DNA of 64,000 bases from an uncultured Kiloniellaceae bacterium (GTDB lineage: Bacteria; Pseudomonadota; Alphaproteobacteria; Kiloniellales; Kiloniellaceae), in contig CANLSF010000007.1 in the NCBI GenBank assembly GCA_947493695.1, positions 1-64,000 on the forward strand, written 5' to 3'. A model generated the notes under the pieces. That model had not been told where the DNA came from. It was given only the letters and a program-made list of their open reading frames with translations, and searched no databases. Below, piece after piece: positions 18,922 to 27,167 of this stretch; the stretch's first letter is position 1, and every line of letters begins with the position of its first letter. Both the position numbers and the translations under genes were made by a program.

Positions 18922-20247
18922 ATGGATGACAGAGTGAGCAGACTGGCAAGCGCAGAGGCGCAGGGTCTTCGCATTGCCATTGTCTGCCGGACCGTGGCCG
19001 TGCTTGCCTGCGCCATTTTCATCCTCGTTTCCTACCAGTCCGTGGACAGGCTACCGCGCTCCACTGGCGCCATCGCACTGTCGGTCTTCGTTCTGATCGG
19101 CATGATCTACTATCCCCTCATCGGATCGCGCTGGGACCGGCCCTGGGCAAAGTATCTGCTTTTCTCGCTGGATATTCTTTTGCTCTGCGCGTGTTTCGTG
19201 TTCATCCCCATCAGCCCGAGCCACGACGTACCTCAAATCCTCGCGTTCCGGGGCTACGGTATCTATTACCTGCTGCCCTTTATCGGGCTGGCCTGCCTTT
19301 CGCTATCCTGGGGTCTGGTCGCCTGGACGGGCGTGATCACGACCATCGGCTGGTGGTCCGCGTTCGGCTATATCGTCTCAGGAATGGAAACCACACTCAG
19401 TTGGGCCGATCTACCGAAGAAGGCCACGACGCAGGACTACGAGGACGTTTTTCTCTCGATCAATTTTATCGGGACCGGAAACCGGGTCGATGAAACCGGA
19501 TTTGTCCTGATCCTCTCGCTGATACTCTCAGTGGCGGTCTATCGCGCCAGGAGTATCTTTTTCGCCCAACTGCGCGCCGAGGACGAACGGGAAGCAGAAC
19601 GTCAGGCAAGAGAGCGGGTTTCGCATACTCTCGGTCAATACGTGCCCGAAACCATCGCCGCCCGTCTTGTTGAAGATGCGACCTCCCTGGAACCGCAGGT
19701 TCGTCACGGCGCAGTCCTGATGGCGGATATCGAGTCCTTTTCCAGCTTTGCCGAAGGCCGCGATCCCCGCGACGTCATCGAGACCCTGAACGCCTTCCTG
19801 GCTGAGTGTACCGATCTGATCAGTCAGCGCGACGGCGTCCTGGTCAGTTACCTCGGCGACGGCTTTCTGGTGACCTTCAATACACCACTCGCCGTCGCAA
19901 ACCCGGCAGCGGCAGCTTTGCAGGCCGCGCAGGACCTGATCGATCTGACAGAACGAAAAACCTATAGCGGGCACCAGGTGAAACTGCGGATCGGCATCGC
20001 GTCCGGCGACATCGCCGCCGGGATCATCGGATCTACTAAGCGGCAAGCCTTTACTGTCTACGGAGACACTGTCAATCGCGCGGCCCGGCTGGAACAGTTC
20101 AATAAGACCTGCGGCACCACTGTGCTAATGGACGCGGAGACCGAAGAGCACGCGGACGGTTTTTGCGAAACCCGCTTCCTTGGTGATCATGAACTGCGCG
20201 GCCTGGCAGAGCCCGTCGCAGTCTGGACGCCGCAGACCGCAGACTAA
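18922..20247 (+). CDS. Membrane-bound class III adenylate/guanylate cyclase
   Basis: A 441-residue protein with roughly six transmembrane helices in residues 20-205, a short coiled linker, and a class III cyclase domain (about 255-435). The metal-binding aspartates are present in VLMADIESF (Asp269) and SYLGDGFLVTF (Asp313), and the transition-state Asn/Arg lie in GDTVNRAARLE. The lysine that usually contacts the adenine base, in the pattern VKxIGD, is serine here (about residue 309), and the partner position is threonine, so substrate choice is uncertain. It follows the kinase gene by 150 bp. Confidence 0.9.
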   Translation: MDDRVSRLASAEAQGLRIAIVCRTVAVLACAIFILVSYQSVDRLPRSTGAIALSVFVLIGMIYYPLIGSRWDRPWAKYLLFSLDILLLCACFVFIPISPSHDVPQILAFRGYGIYYLLPFIGLACLSLSWGLVAWTGVITTIGWWSAFGYIVSGMETTLSWADLPKKATTQDYEDVFLSINFIGTGNRVDETGFVLILSLILSVAVYRARSIFFAQLRAEDEREAERQARERVSHTLGQYVPETIAARLVEDATSLEPQVRHGAVLMADIESFSSFAEGRDPRDVIETLNAFLAECTDLISQRDGVLVSYLGDGFLVTFNTPLAVANPAAAALQAAQDLIDLTERKTYSGHQVKLRIGIASGDIAAGIIGSTKRQAFTVYGDTVNRAARLEQFNKTCGTTVLMDAETEEHADGFCETRFLGDHELRGLAEPVAVWTPQTAD

Positions 20248-20254
20248 GCCCTAA

Positions 20255-21238
<984 letters not shown>

Positions 21239-21294
21239 TTAGTGGGTTCCTTATCGCAACGCGTAATAGTCAGCCAATGCCTCTCGAAGATAGG

Positions 21295-21352
21295 TTTCCA
21301 TTTCAGGATATATTAGTGACAATATTGGAAGTTTAATTTTCAAAAATGGAAA
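21295..21352. promoter_or_regulatory. Candidate LysR operator between AKR and LysR genes
   Basis: The AT-rich divergent promoter region contains two nested dyads: ATATT-N6-AATAT (21310-21325), which fits the T-N11-A box of LysR regulators, and an outer pair TTTCCATTT (21295-21303) and AAATGGAAA (21344-21352). The LysR start is at 21357 and the reductase start at 21238. Confidence 0.55.
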
Positions 21353-21356
21353 ATAG

Positions 21357-22262
21357 ATGTCAAAGCCAGTTCCCTCTCTGCTGTGGGACGATGCGCGGGT
21401 TTTCCTCGCTGTGGCCCGCAAGGGAACCCTGACCGCTGCCGCCCATCTGACCGGTGGCGGTATTGCGACATTGTCCCGGCGCATCGACCGGCTGGAGGCG
21501 GCACTGGGCGTCCCGCTCTTCGTGCGCCATCAGACCGGGTACCGTTTAACCGACGAAGGCAATGCCCTGCTGCCCAAAGCGGAAGCTCTGGAACACGCGG
21601 CCCAGGCCTTCGAAAGCCAGGCCGAACATGAAACCGAAGTCGCCGGTCCCGTGCGCCTTGCCACGGCGGAGAACCTCGCCAATCCCATCATCATCCCCAG
21701 CCTGCCGCGCCTGATGGAACGACATCCGCAGCTCGAGCTGGAAATCGCGACCGATGTCGCCTCGGTCAACCTGCACCGCCGCGACGCGGATCTCGCCCTG
21801 CGCATGGTCAAACCGAAGCGCGGCAACGTAACGGTTCGTCGTCTCGCCACCCTTGGCTTTGGCCTCTACGGCTCTCTTGAATATTTAAAGAAACGCGAAC
21901 GCAGCCCGGATTCCGGTCCCCACGACGATGACGCCTTCATCGGCTGGTCGGAAGCCCAGAGCCACCTGCCCGCTGCCCAGTGGATCGCCCGCAGCCTGCG
22001 TAATCGCGCGCCCGCTCTGACCACCACTACGCTCTCGGCGCAGCTCCAGGCGGCATCGGCAGGACTGGGACTGGCGATCCTCCCGCACTTTCTCGCCCGC
22101 GATGCCGGACTTCAGCGCCTCCCGGTCGAACTTGGTGTCGATCAGGCGATCTGGCTGGTGATCCACTCCGATTTGGCCCAATCCCGCCGCGTCCGCGCGG
22201 TCGCCGATCACCTTACTGAGGTTGTCCAGGGGCTGCAGGGTCGGTTGGCGGGCCGGGATTGA
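21357..22262 (+). CDS. LysR-family transcriptional regulator
   Basis: A 301-residue LysR regulator with N-terminal helix-turn-helix ARKGTLTAAAHLTGGGIATLSRRIDRLE and a C-terminal substrate-binding domain (from about residue 92). The N-terminus LLWDDARVFLAVARKGTLTAAA resembles the group that regulates aldo/keto reductases and other oxidoreductases. It is divergent from the AKR gene at 20255-21238, its probable target. Confidence 0.92.
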   Translation: MSKPVPSLLWDDARVFLAVARKGTLTAAAHLTGGGIATLSRRIDRLEAALGVPLFVRHQTGYRLTDEGNALLPKAEALEHAAQAFESQAEHETEVAGPVRLATAENLANPIIIPSLPRLMERHPQLELEIATDVASVNLHRRDADLALRMVKPKRGNVTVRRLATLGFGLYGSLEYLKKRERSPDSGPHDDDAFIGWSEAQSHLPAAQWIARSLRNRAPALTTTTLSAQLQAASAGLGLAILPHFLARDAGLQRLPVELGVDQAIWLVIHSDLAQSRRVRAVADHLTEVVQGLQGRLAGRD

Positions 22263-22357
22263 GATGTTCAACGACGGCAGAACCTTCTCCCCTAGTTGTG
22301 GCGCAATCGGGCAGTGGTGGCAGCATTGGCAACCGCCAACATGTACGTATTGAGTCC

Positions 22358-22726
22358 CTACGGTCCGCAAGTGTCGCGAAGGCTGCCACCCACCTTGGCT
22401 GCGATTGTCATCATGTCATCCGAAACCAGGAACGATCTGCCCACATCAAGGCCGTAGTTGACAAAAGGCTCACCTTCGGTCCCGTGGAAAAGCTGTCCCG
22501 AAAACCCCCAGCCTTCGAATTTAATCGCATATTTATGAGCAACAGCGCTTGTGACACCGTCCATCGCCGCGATAGCTCGATAGGCACAATCAACAGTGAT
22601 AGGGCTTTCGCTATACATGCTGATATTCGCCTCTTCCCGAATGCTGTTGGCGGCAAATCCCAACAGAACAATCAAAAACCCGCCTCCTAAAGCCGCCAAA
22701 CGGAGTGGCGTCAGTTTGAATTTCAT
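22358..22726 (-). CDS. Hypothetical protein with N-terminal membrane anchor
   Basis: A 122-residue protein of unknown function. Residues 8-27 (LRLAALGGGFLIVLLGFAAN) form one hydrophobic segment after a positive N-terminus, so it is a membrane anchor or uncleaved signal, and the remaining 95 residues would face the periplasm. The mature part has two cysteines, near residue 47 and at the C-terminal tail, possibly a disulfide. No relative is recognised. It lies alone between a LysR gene and a MarR gene. Confidence 0.6.
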   Translation of the reverse strand: MKFKLTPLRLAALGGGFLIVLLGFAANSIREEANISMYSESPITVDCAYRAIAAMDGVTSAVAHKYAIKFEGWGFSGQLFHGTEGEPFVNYGLDVGRSFLVSDDMMTIAAKVGGSLRDTCGP

Positions 22727-22822
22727 GCGTCTTTCAAATCACACCTCAACACTCCTCGATATGTAGGGTTCGTGTCTTACTTATGAAACCCCGGCCAGGT
22801 ACAAGTGGCGCGGTCGGTCAAC

Positions 22823-23380
22823 TCACGCAACCGCCTCGTGCTCATAACAGACCTCCTCAGTCTCCTCCGGCGCCAGATCGACCTGCAACAATGCACAAGA
22901 CGCACCCTTAACCCCGGCTCGATGGTGCCGGCAGGTCTTGCAGATCCCGAAACTCCGTCCTTCGCGTTCTTTTAACGCGGTCTTGAGCAAATCTTTTAAC
23001 GCCGCCGCCAGACCGGCAGCCGCCTTCTCCTCCAGCCCCGCCACGGCAGCATCAATGGCCGTACTCACTTGCAGCGCCTCCAGGCCCGGCGCCGTAACGG
23101 CATAGGACACACTGCGCCGGTCGCTCTGTGACTTGCGTTCCTCGACCAGGCCCTTTCGCGCCAGGGCTTTCAGGGTTTGCGAAACGGTTCCCCGCGTCGC
23201 ACTCAGATAATCCGCGACCTGAGAGGGCATCCGCGAATAGCGGTTGGCCCGCGAAAGGTAGGCAATCGCCGCACGCTGGGTCGGGTTCAGGCCTCCACCC
23301 CAGTCCTCAGCAGCATTCAGGCGCGAAATCCGGTCGATCAGGGCGCGGAGCTCAGAACGTTCTTCGTTTTCCATGACCAT
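22823..23380 (-). CDS. MarR-family regulator with cysteine-rich C-terminal extension
   Basis: A 185-residue winged-helix regulator. The core (residues 25-135) has the recognition region MPSQVADYLSATRGTVSQTLKAL and the wing RKSQSDRRSVSYAVT. Beyond it is an unusual tail with Cys147, Cys150, His152, His153, Cys162, Cys178 and His181, spaced like a zinc or redox site. The divergent operon encodes a thioredoxin-like and a GFA protein, so thiol or metal sensing is plausible. ATG codons at 23380 and 23374 are both possible; neither has a clear ribosome binding site. Confidence 0.88.
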   Translation of the reverse strand: MVMENEERSELRALIDRISRLNAAEDWGGGLNPTQRAAIAYLSRANRYSRMPSQVADYLSATRGTVSQTLKALARKGLVEERKSQSDRRSVSYAVTAPGLEALQVSTAIDAAVAGLEEKAAAGLAAALKDLLKTALKEREGRSFGICKTCRHHRAGVKGASCALLQVDLAPEETEEVCYEHEAVA

Positions 23381-23381
23381 A

Positions 23382-23428
23382 TAGTAGCGACTCGAAATCT
23401 CTCTTGCAATAGTTTCGACTCGCTACTA
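23382..23428. promoter_or_regulatory. Long inverted repeat between marR and its divergent operon
   Basis: Two 16-bp arms, TAGTAGCGACTCGAAA (23382-23397) and TTTCGACTCGCTACTA (23413-23428), form an inverted repeat with one mismatch around a 15-bp centre. The left arm touches the marR start codon (23380) and the right arm ends 39 bp before the GTG of the exported-protein gene. The position and symmetry make it a strong candidate for the MarR operator acting on both directions. Confidence 0.75.
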
Positions 23429-23467
23429 CTTTTTAATCACCACAAACCGACTGATTGGAGAAGTTCT

Positions 23468-24238
23468 GTGAAAACCCGGATTTTAGCCCCTCTTCTGACC
23501 GCAAGCCTGAGTTTGCTGGCCGTTTCCGGCGCCAATGCCGCAGGCGACCACGCCGACCACGCGACACATCAGGCAGACGCGGTCCGTTCGCCTGCAGACG
23601 CTGCAAAGATGGCTTCGTTCGATATTCTTGCCGCCCATGTCCATCGCAATGGCCGCACGGTGACCTTCCACATGACCACCAACGGGACGGCAGGTACGGA
23701 CAGGCCAACACCCGTCGGCGCTCTCGCCGGGGCCCCTGTCCACGCCTATGTCTGGCCGACATCGCTCGATCCTTCGAGCGTGGGTTTCGAGGGCGGGACA
23801 GGGATCCTTGCCCTGGCGGCCACCAGCCACCCGGACTTCGACGACACGCCCCTCTATGACGAAAACGGCGACGGCGACCCGGCCAACGACGGCGCGCCCT
23901 GGCACAGCCACTGGGTGGTTCTGACCCCCACGGAAGCCTGCGGCCCCGGCGCGCTGGGTGTGCGCGATATTCCCGAGGGCGAAACGCCCGCGATGCCCCT
24001 GACTTGGCCCGGCCTGCCGATCTTCATCGACAGCCCCGGCTACGCGCCACTCTTTGATGGTCCGGAGATCAAGGTGAACGTGCCTTTCTCCAACGCCGCT
24101 GCACTGGCGGGCGTATCCTATGACGGCGTGACCTCGGCGCTGCGGGTCAATGCCAACGTTCATGCGCCCCTGCTTTGCGTCACCGATGTCTTCGATGTGG
24201 CCTCGGGCGATCTCAGCCTGCCTGGCAAAATCAAGTAA
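23468..24238 (+). CDS. Exported protein of unknown function, histidine-rich N-terminus
   Basis: A 256-residue exported protein, function not recognised. The start is GTG at 23468, with GGAG 7 bp upstream, giving a textbook signal peptide (KTRILAPLLTASLSLLAVSGANA, written here in part). After cleavage at about residue 24 comes GDHADHATHQAD, a histidine-rich stretch that might bind metal. The body contains DENGDGDPANDG, a calcium-type acidic loop, and WHSHWVVL. It is first in the operon controlled by the divergent MarR gene, followed by a thioredoxin-like protein and a GFA protein. Confidence 0.72.
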   Translation: MKTRILAPLLTASLSLLAVSGANAAGDHADHATHQADAVRSPADAAKMASFDILAAHVHRNGRTVTFHMTTNGTAGTDRPTPVGALAGAPVHAYVWPTSLDPSSVGFEGGTGILALAATSHPDFDDTPLYDENGDGDPANDGAPWHSHWVVLTPTEACGPGALGVRDIPEGETPAMPLTWPGLPIFIDSPGYAPLFDGPEIKVNVPFSNAAALAGVSYDGVTSALRVNANVHAPLLCVTDVFDVASGDLSLPGKIK

Positions 24239-24243
24239 TCGGA

Positions 24244-24276
24244 ACCGGCGCAGTCTCCTGAAGTGGCTGCGCCGGT
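24244..24276 (+). other. Intercistronic hairpin
   Basis: Perfect 10-bp arms ACCGGCGCAG (24244-24253) and CTGCGCCGGT (24267-24276) with a 13-nt loop, starting 5 bp after the exported-protein stop and ending 21 bp before the next gene. There is no T-run, so partial termination or mRNA stabilisation of the first cistron is more likely than full termination. Confidence 0.6.
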
Positions 24277-24297
24277 ACCCACAGCCGGAGATTTTCA

Positions 24298-24837
24298 ATG
24301 AACGCTTTACCCGCCCCCGAGCTCGAGGTTTCACAGTGGTTCAACGCCCCTCAGGATCTCAATCTCGACGACCTGCGCGGCAGGATTGTCGTGATCGAAG
24401 CCTTTCAGATGCTCTGCCCTGGTTGCGTGAGCCACGGGCTACCGCAGGCTAAGTCCATCCAACAGGCCTTCAGCGGTGACGAGGTCACTGTCATCGGCCT
24501 GCACACAGTCTTCGAACATCACGCCGCCATGACGCCGGTCTCGCTCGAAGCCTTTCTTCATGAGTACCGCATCACCTTCCCTGTCGGCGTTGACATGGCG
24601 GGCCCCGATGCCCTGCCGAAAACCATGGCCGCATATGAAATGCAGGGCACCCCGACACTCATCCTGATCGACCGGCAAGGCCGCCGCCGCGCCCAGTACT
24701 TCGGGCAGGCCCCGGACCTGCGCCTGGGCTACGACATCGGCCTTCTGCTCTCAGAGTCCAGGATTGAAAAAAACTCGGAAAGCCCTGTGGTAAAAGAAGA
24801 AACAAGCTGCGACGAGGCCGGATGCCGGTTAGAGTGA
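24298..24837 (+). CDS. Thioredoxin-fold redoxin (TlpA/AhpC-TSA like)
   Basis: A 179-residue thioredoxin-fold protein without signal peptide. It has the redox motif CPGC (Cys40, Cys43) after the strand IVVIEAFQML, the cis-proline region MQGTPTLILIDRQG, and a C-terminal tail with two more cysteines (SCDEAGCRLE). The CPGC motif in a cytoplasmic redoxin suggests disulfide reduction or peroxide handling; the partner is unknown. It lies second in the MarR-linked operon. The extra C-terminal cysteine pair resembles a resolving or metal-binding tail. Confidence 0.85.
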   Translation: MNALPAPELEVSQWFNAPQDLNLDDLRGRIVVIEAFQMLCPGCVSHGLPQAKSIQQAFSGDEVTVIGLHTVFEHHAAMTPVSLEAFLHEYRITFPVGVDMAGPDALPKTMAAYEMQGTPTLILIDRQGRRRAQYFGQAPDLRLGYDIGLLLSESRIEKNSESPVVKEETSCDEAGCRLE

Positions 24838-24873
24838 CGACCTAACCCAGGATTGCATAATAGGACCTGAACG

Positions 24874-25239
24874 ATGATCCGTGGTTCCTGCCATTGCGGC
24901 GCCGTTACCTTTGAACTTGCCGAATCGCCAAAATGGCTTACCGAGTGCAACTGCTCGATCTGCCGCCGGATCGGTGCGATCTGGGCGCACGGCGATGTCG
25001 GGAAATTCAAGGTGACCTATAGCGAAGATGCCACCCTCGACTACCTCTGCGGCGATAAAACCCTCGTCATCAAAACCTGCAAGACCTGCGGCTGCACGAC
25101 CCACTGGGAAAACCTCGAAACACCCCGTCACCAACACATGGCGGTCAACTGCCGCATGGCCGACCCCAAAGATATCGCCGCGCTGCGCATCCGCCCCTTC
25201 GACGGCGCCGAGAAGTGGGAATACATGGACGATGAATAG
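24874..25239 (+). CDS. GFA family (glutathione-dependent formaldehyde-activating enzyme-like) protein
   Basis: A 121-residue zinc protein of the Gfa/CENP-V fold. The zinc ligands are clear: CHC (Cys6, Cys8), CNCSIC (Cys25, 27, 30) and CKTCGC (Cys69, 72, 74). The founding member speeds formation of S-hydroxymethylglutathione, but that activity is disputed for the family, so only the fold and zinc sites are secure. It is third in the MarR-linked operon, 36 bp after the redoxin gene; the shared theme is thiol chemistry. Confidence 0.9.
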   Translation: MIRGSCHCGAVTFELAESPKWLTECNCSICRRIGAIWAHGDVGKFKVTYSEDATLDYLCGDKTLVIKTCKTCGCTTHWENLETPRHQHMAVNCRMADPKDIAALRIRPFDGAEKWEYMDDE

Positions 25240-25385
25240 AAGCATGTGCTCTGGTGGGAACGCGGGCCTTTGCGCACCCAACGCGCAATAGAGCTGACGC
25301 GAATTGATAAAATTGAACCTTTTGGATCGCGAGACCGACAGATGGTGGATGAAGCCGATTCACGCGCCACCCAAAGGATCTTGCC

Positions 25386-25697
25386 ATGATGTTCGCACGC
25401 ACGCTCACCCTCGTTTTTGCAGCCGCACTCCTGACCGCACCGGCCTTGGTAAGTCCGGCTGTGGCGAATGGCCAGCTTAAGACCGAAACCAGAAGCGGCC
25501 CGGGGAAGGCGCCCAATGTCGTCCGCACCCAACCCAACAACCACAACCAGGCCGATGCTGCCGGGGGATGCCACGACAGCGTGACCCAGACCTCCTACAG
25601 CGGTCCCTGCGTCGAGAATATCAAGGCAGGTGGTTGTGAAAGCGATGGGGAAAACGCCAGCGTTCCGGGCAACTGCCCGAACAGCAGTGAACCCTAA
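25386..25697 (+). CDS. Small exported protein of unknown function
   Basis: A 103-residue protein with a signal peptide (ARTLTLVFAAALLTAPALVSPAVA, cleavage after about residue 27) and a polar mature part rich in Asn, Gly and Ser. That part contains four cysteines in the second half (GGCHDSVTQ, GPCVENIKAGGCESDG, GNCPNSS), suggesting two disulfides in the periplasm. AAAGGA lies 7 bp before the start. No family is recognised. The stop is 6 bp from the convergent mgtE stop. Confidence 0.7.
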   Translation: MMFARTLTLVFAAALLTAPALVSPAVANGQLKTETRSGPGKAPNVVRTQPNNHNQADAAGGCHDSVTQTSYSGPCVENIKAGGCESDGENASVPGNCPNSSEP

Positions 25698-25703
25698 TTC
25701 GAT

Positions 25704-27104
25704 CTAGAGCAAAAACGCCGCCGCCAATCCCAGGAAGGCGAAGAAGCCGATCACATCGGTGACCGTGGTCAGGAAGACGCTGGAGGCAATCGCCGGGTCG
25801 ACGCCGACCTTTTCCAGACCGAGAGGTATCAGAGTCCCCGATAGCCCGGCGACCACCATGTTGATCACCATGGCGGCGGCGATCACGATGCCCAGCGACA
25901 GGGATTCAAACCAGAGCCAGGTGACACCTCCGGCCAGCACCGCGAAGAGCACACCGTTGATGGTCCCGATCAGCAGCTCCTTGCCGATGAAACGCCTCGC
26001 ATTGGCTTCGGTCAGGTCTTTCATCGCCAGAGATCGCACGGCAACCGTCAGGGTCTGGGTCCCCGCGTTGCCCCCCATAGAGGCAACAATCGGCATCAGG
26101 ACCGCCAGGGCCACGATCTGCTCGATGGTCGCGTCGAAGAGACTGATCACGAGTGACGCCAGGATCGCGGTCAGCAGATTGACCACCAGCCAGCTGAAGC
26201 GGGCCTTCGTGGTGTCCAGCACGGCGCTGTAGAGATCGGGCTCGCTCACGCCGCCGAGTTTCATGATGTCGTCGCCGGCTTCCTCGTCGATGATATGCAC
26301 CACGTCATCGACCGTGATCACACCGAGCAGCCGGCCGGGGTCATCCACCACCGGCGCCGAAACCAGACCGTATTGCCGGAAGAGATAGGCAACGTCTTCC
26401 TGGTCCATAGTCAAGGGAATGGTCTTGAGGTCGGTTTCCATGAATTCAGTCAGGCGCACATGGCGCTTGGTCCGCATGACGCGGCTGAGCGGCAGGAAAC
26501 CGATCGGATGGTGTTTCGGATTGACGATGTAAATGTCGTAGAAATCGTCCGGCAGATCCTTGGCGGCGCGCATGTAATCGATGGTCTCGCCCACGGTCCA
26601 GGCCGAGGGGATTACCACGAACTCTCGCTGCATCAAGCGACCGGCAGAGTCTTCGGGGTAGGACAGCCCCTCCTCCAGGATCATCCGGTGCGCCTGCGGC
26701 AGCTGGCTCAGGATGCGGTGCTGGAACTCCTCGTCCAGATCCTCGAAAACCTCGACCGCATCATCACTGTCGAGCTCGGTAACCGCGCGGGCCAACCCTG
26801 TCGGGCCCAGCCACTCGATCACCTCTTCACGGACAGCGACGTCCAGGTTCGGCAGGATCTCCGGATCGAAGGTCGACCCCAGGATCTCGACCAGGAGCTT
26901 TCGCTCCTCCCGGTTCAGGCTTTCCAGCAGGTCGGCGGCATCCGCTTCATGCAGACCGGGAACCAGATCCTCAATCTCGATGACCCGCTCCTCCGCCAGC
27001 GCATCCTGCACCGCGAAGACGAGCTCCATCGAGAGACCGGGAGTTTCCTCGGTATCGCTCGATGGCGCGTCTTCAGCGCTGCGGGCAGGTTGCGGATCGC
27101 TCAT
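25704..27104 (-). CDS. mgtE: Magnesium transporter MgtE
   Basis: A 466-residue Mg2+ channel. The order is an N-terminal superhelical N domain (to about residue 145), a pair of CBS domains (SAGRLMQREFVVIPSAWTVG; ADLLxx-type repeats through VITVDDVVHIIDEE), a plug helix and five C-terminal membrane helices with the pore motif PIVASMGGNAGTQTLTVAVR. The cytoplasmic part closes the channel when Mg2+ is high. Length is normal for the family. It lies alone, convergent with the small exported protein gene and 63 bp downstream of the malic enzyme gene. Confidence 0.95.
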   Translation of the reverse strand: MSDPQPARSAEDAPSSDTEETPGLSMELVFAVQDALAEERVIEIEDLVPGLHEADAADLLESLNREERKLLVEILGSTFDPEILPNLDVAVREEVIEWLGPTGLARAVTELDSDDAVEVFEDLDEEFQHRILSQLPQAHRMILEEGLSYPEDSAGRLMQREFVVIPSAWTVGETIDYMRAAKDLPDDFYDIYIVNPKHHPIGFLPLSRVMRTKRHVRLTEFMETDLKTIPLTMDQEDVAYLFRQYGLVSAPVVDDPGRLLGVITVDDVVHIIDEEAGDDIMKLGGVSEPDLYSAVLDTTKARFSWLVVNLLTAILASLVISLFDATIEQIVALAVLMPIVASMGGNAGTQTLTVAVRSLAMKDLTEANARRFIGKELLIGTINGVLFAVLAGGVTWLWFESLSLGIVIAAAMVINMVVAGLSGTLIPLGLEKVGVDPAIASSVFLTTVTDVIGFFAFLGLAAAFLL

Positions 27105-27167
27105 GCGGTCACCTTAAAGCGGAAAGCCTACAAAACTGTGTCGGATGCCTGTTCCTGCGTTACTTTG

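Noticed and set aside
23177-23467. A longer N-terminus for the exported protein at 23468
   Set aside because: The extension would run through the marR gene and the operator, while the GTG at 23468 has a good ribosome binding site and a clear signal peptide.
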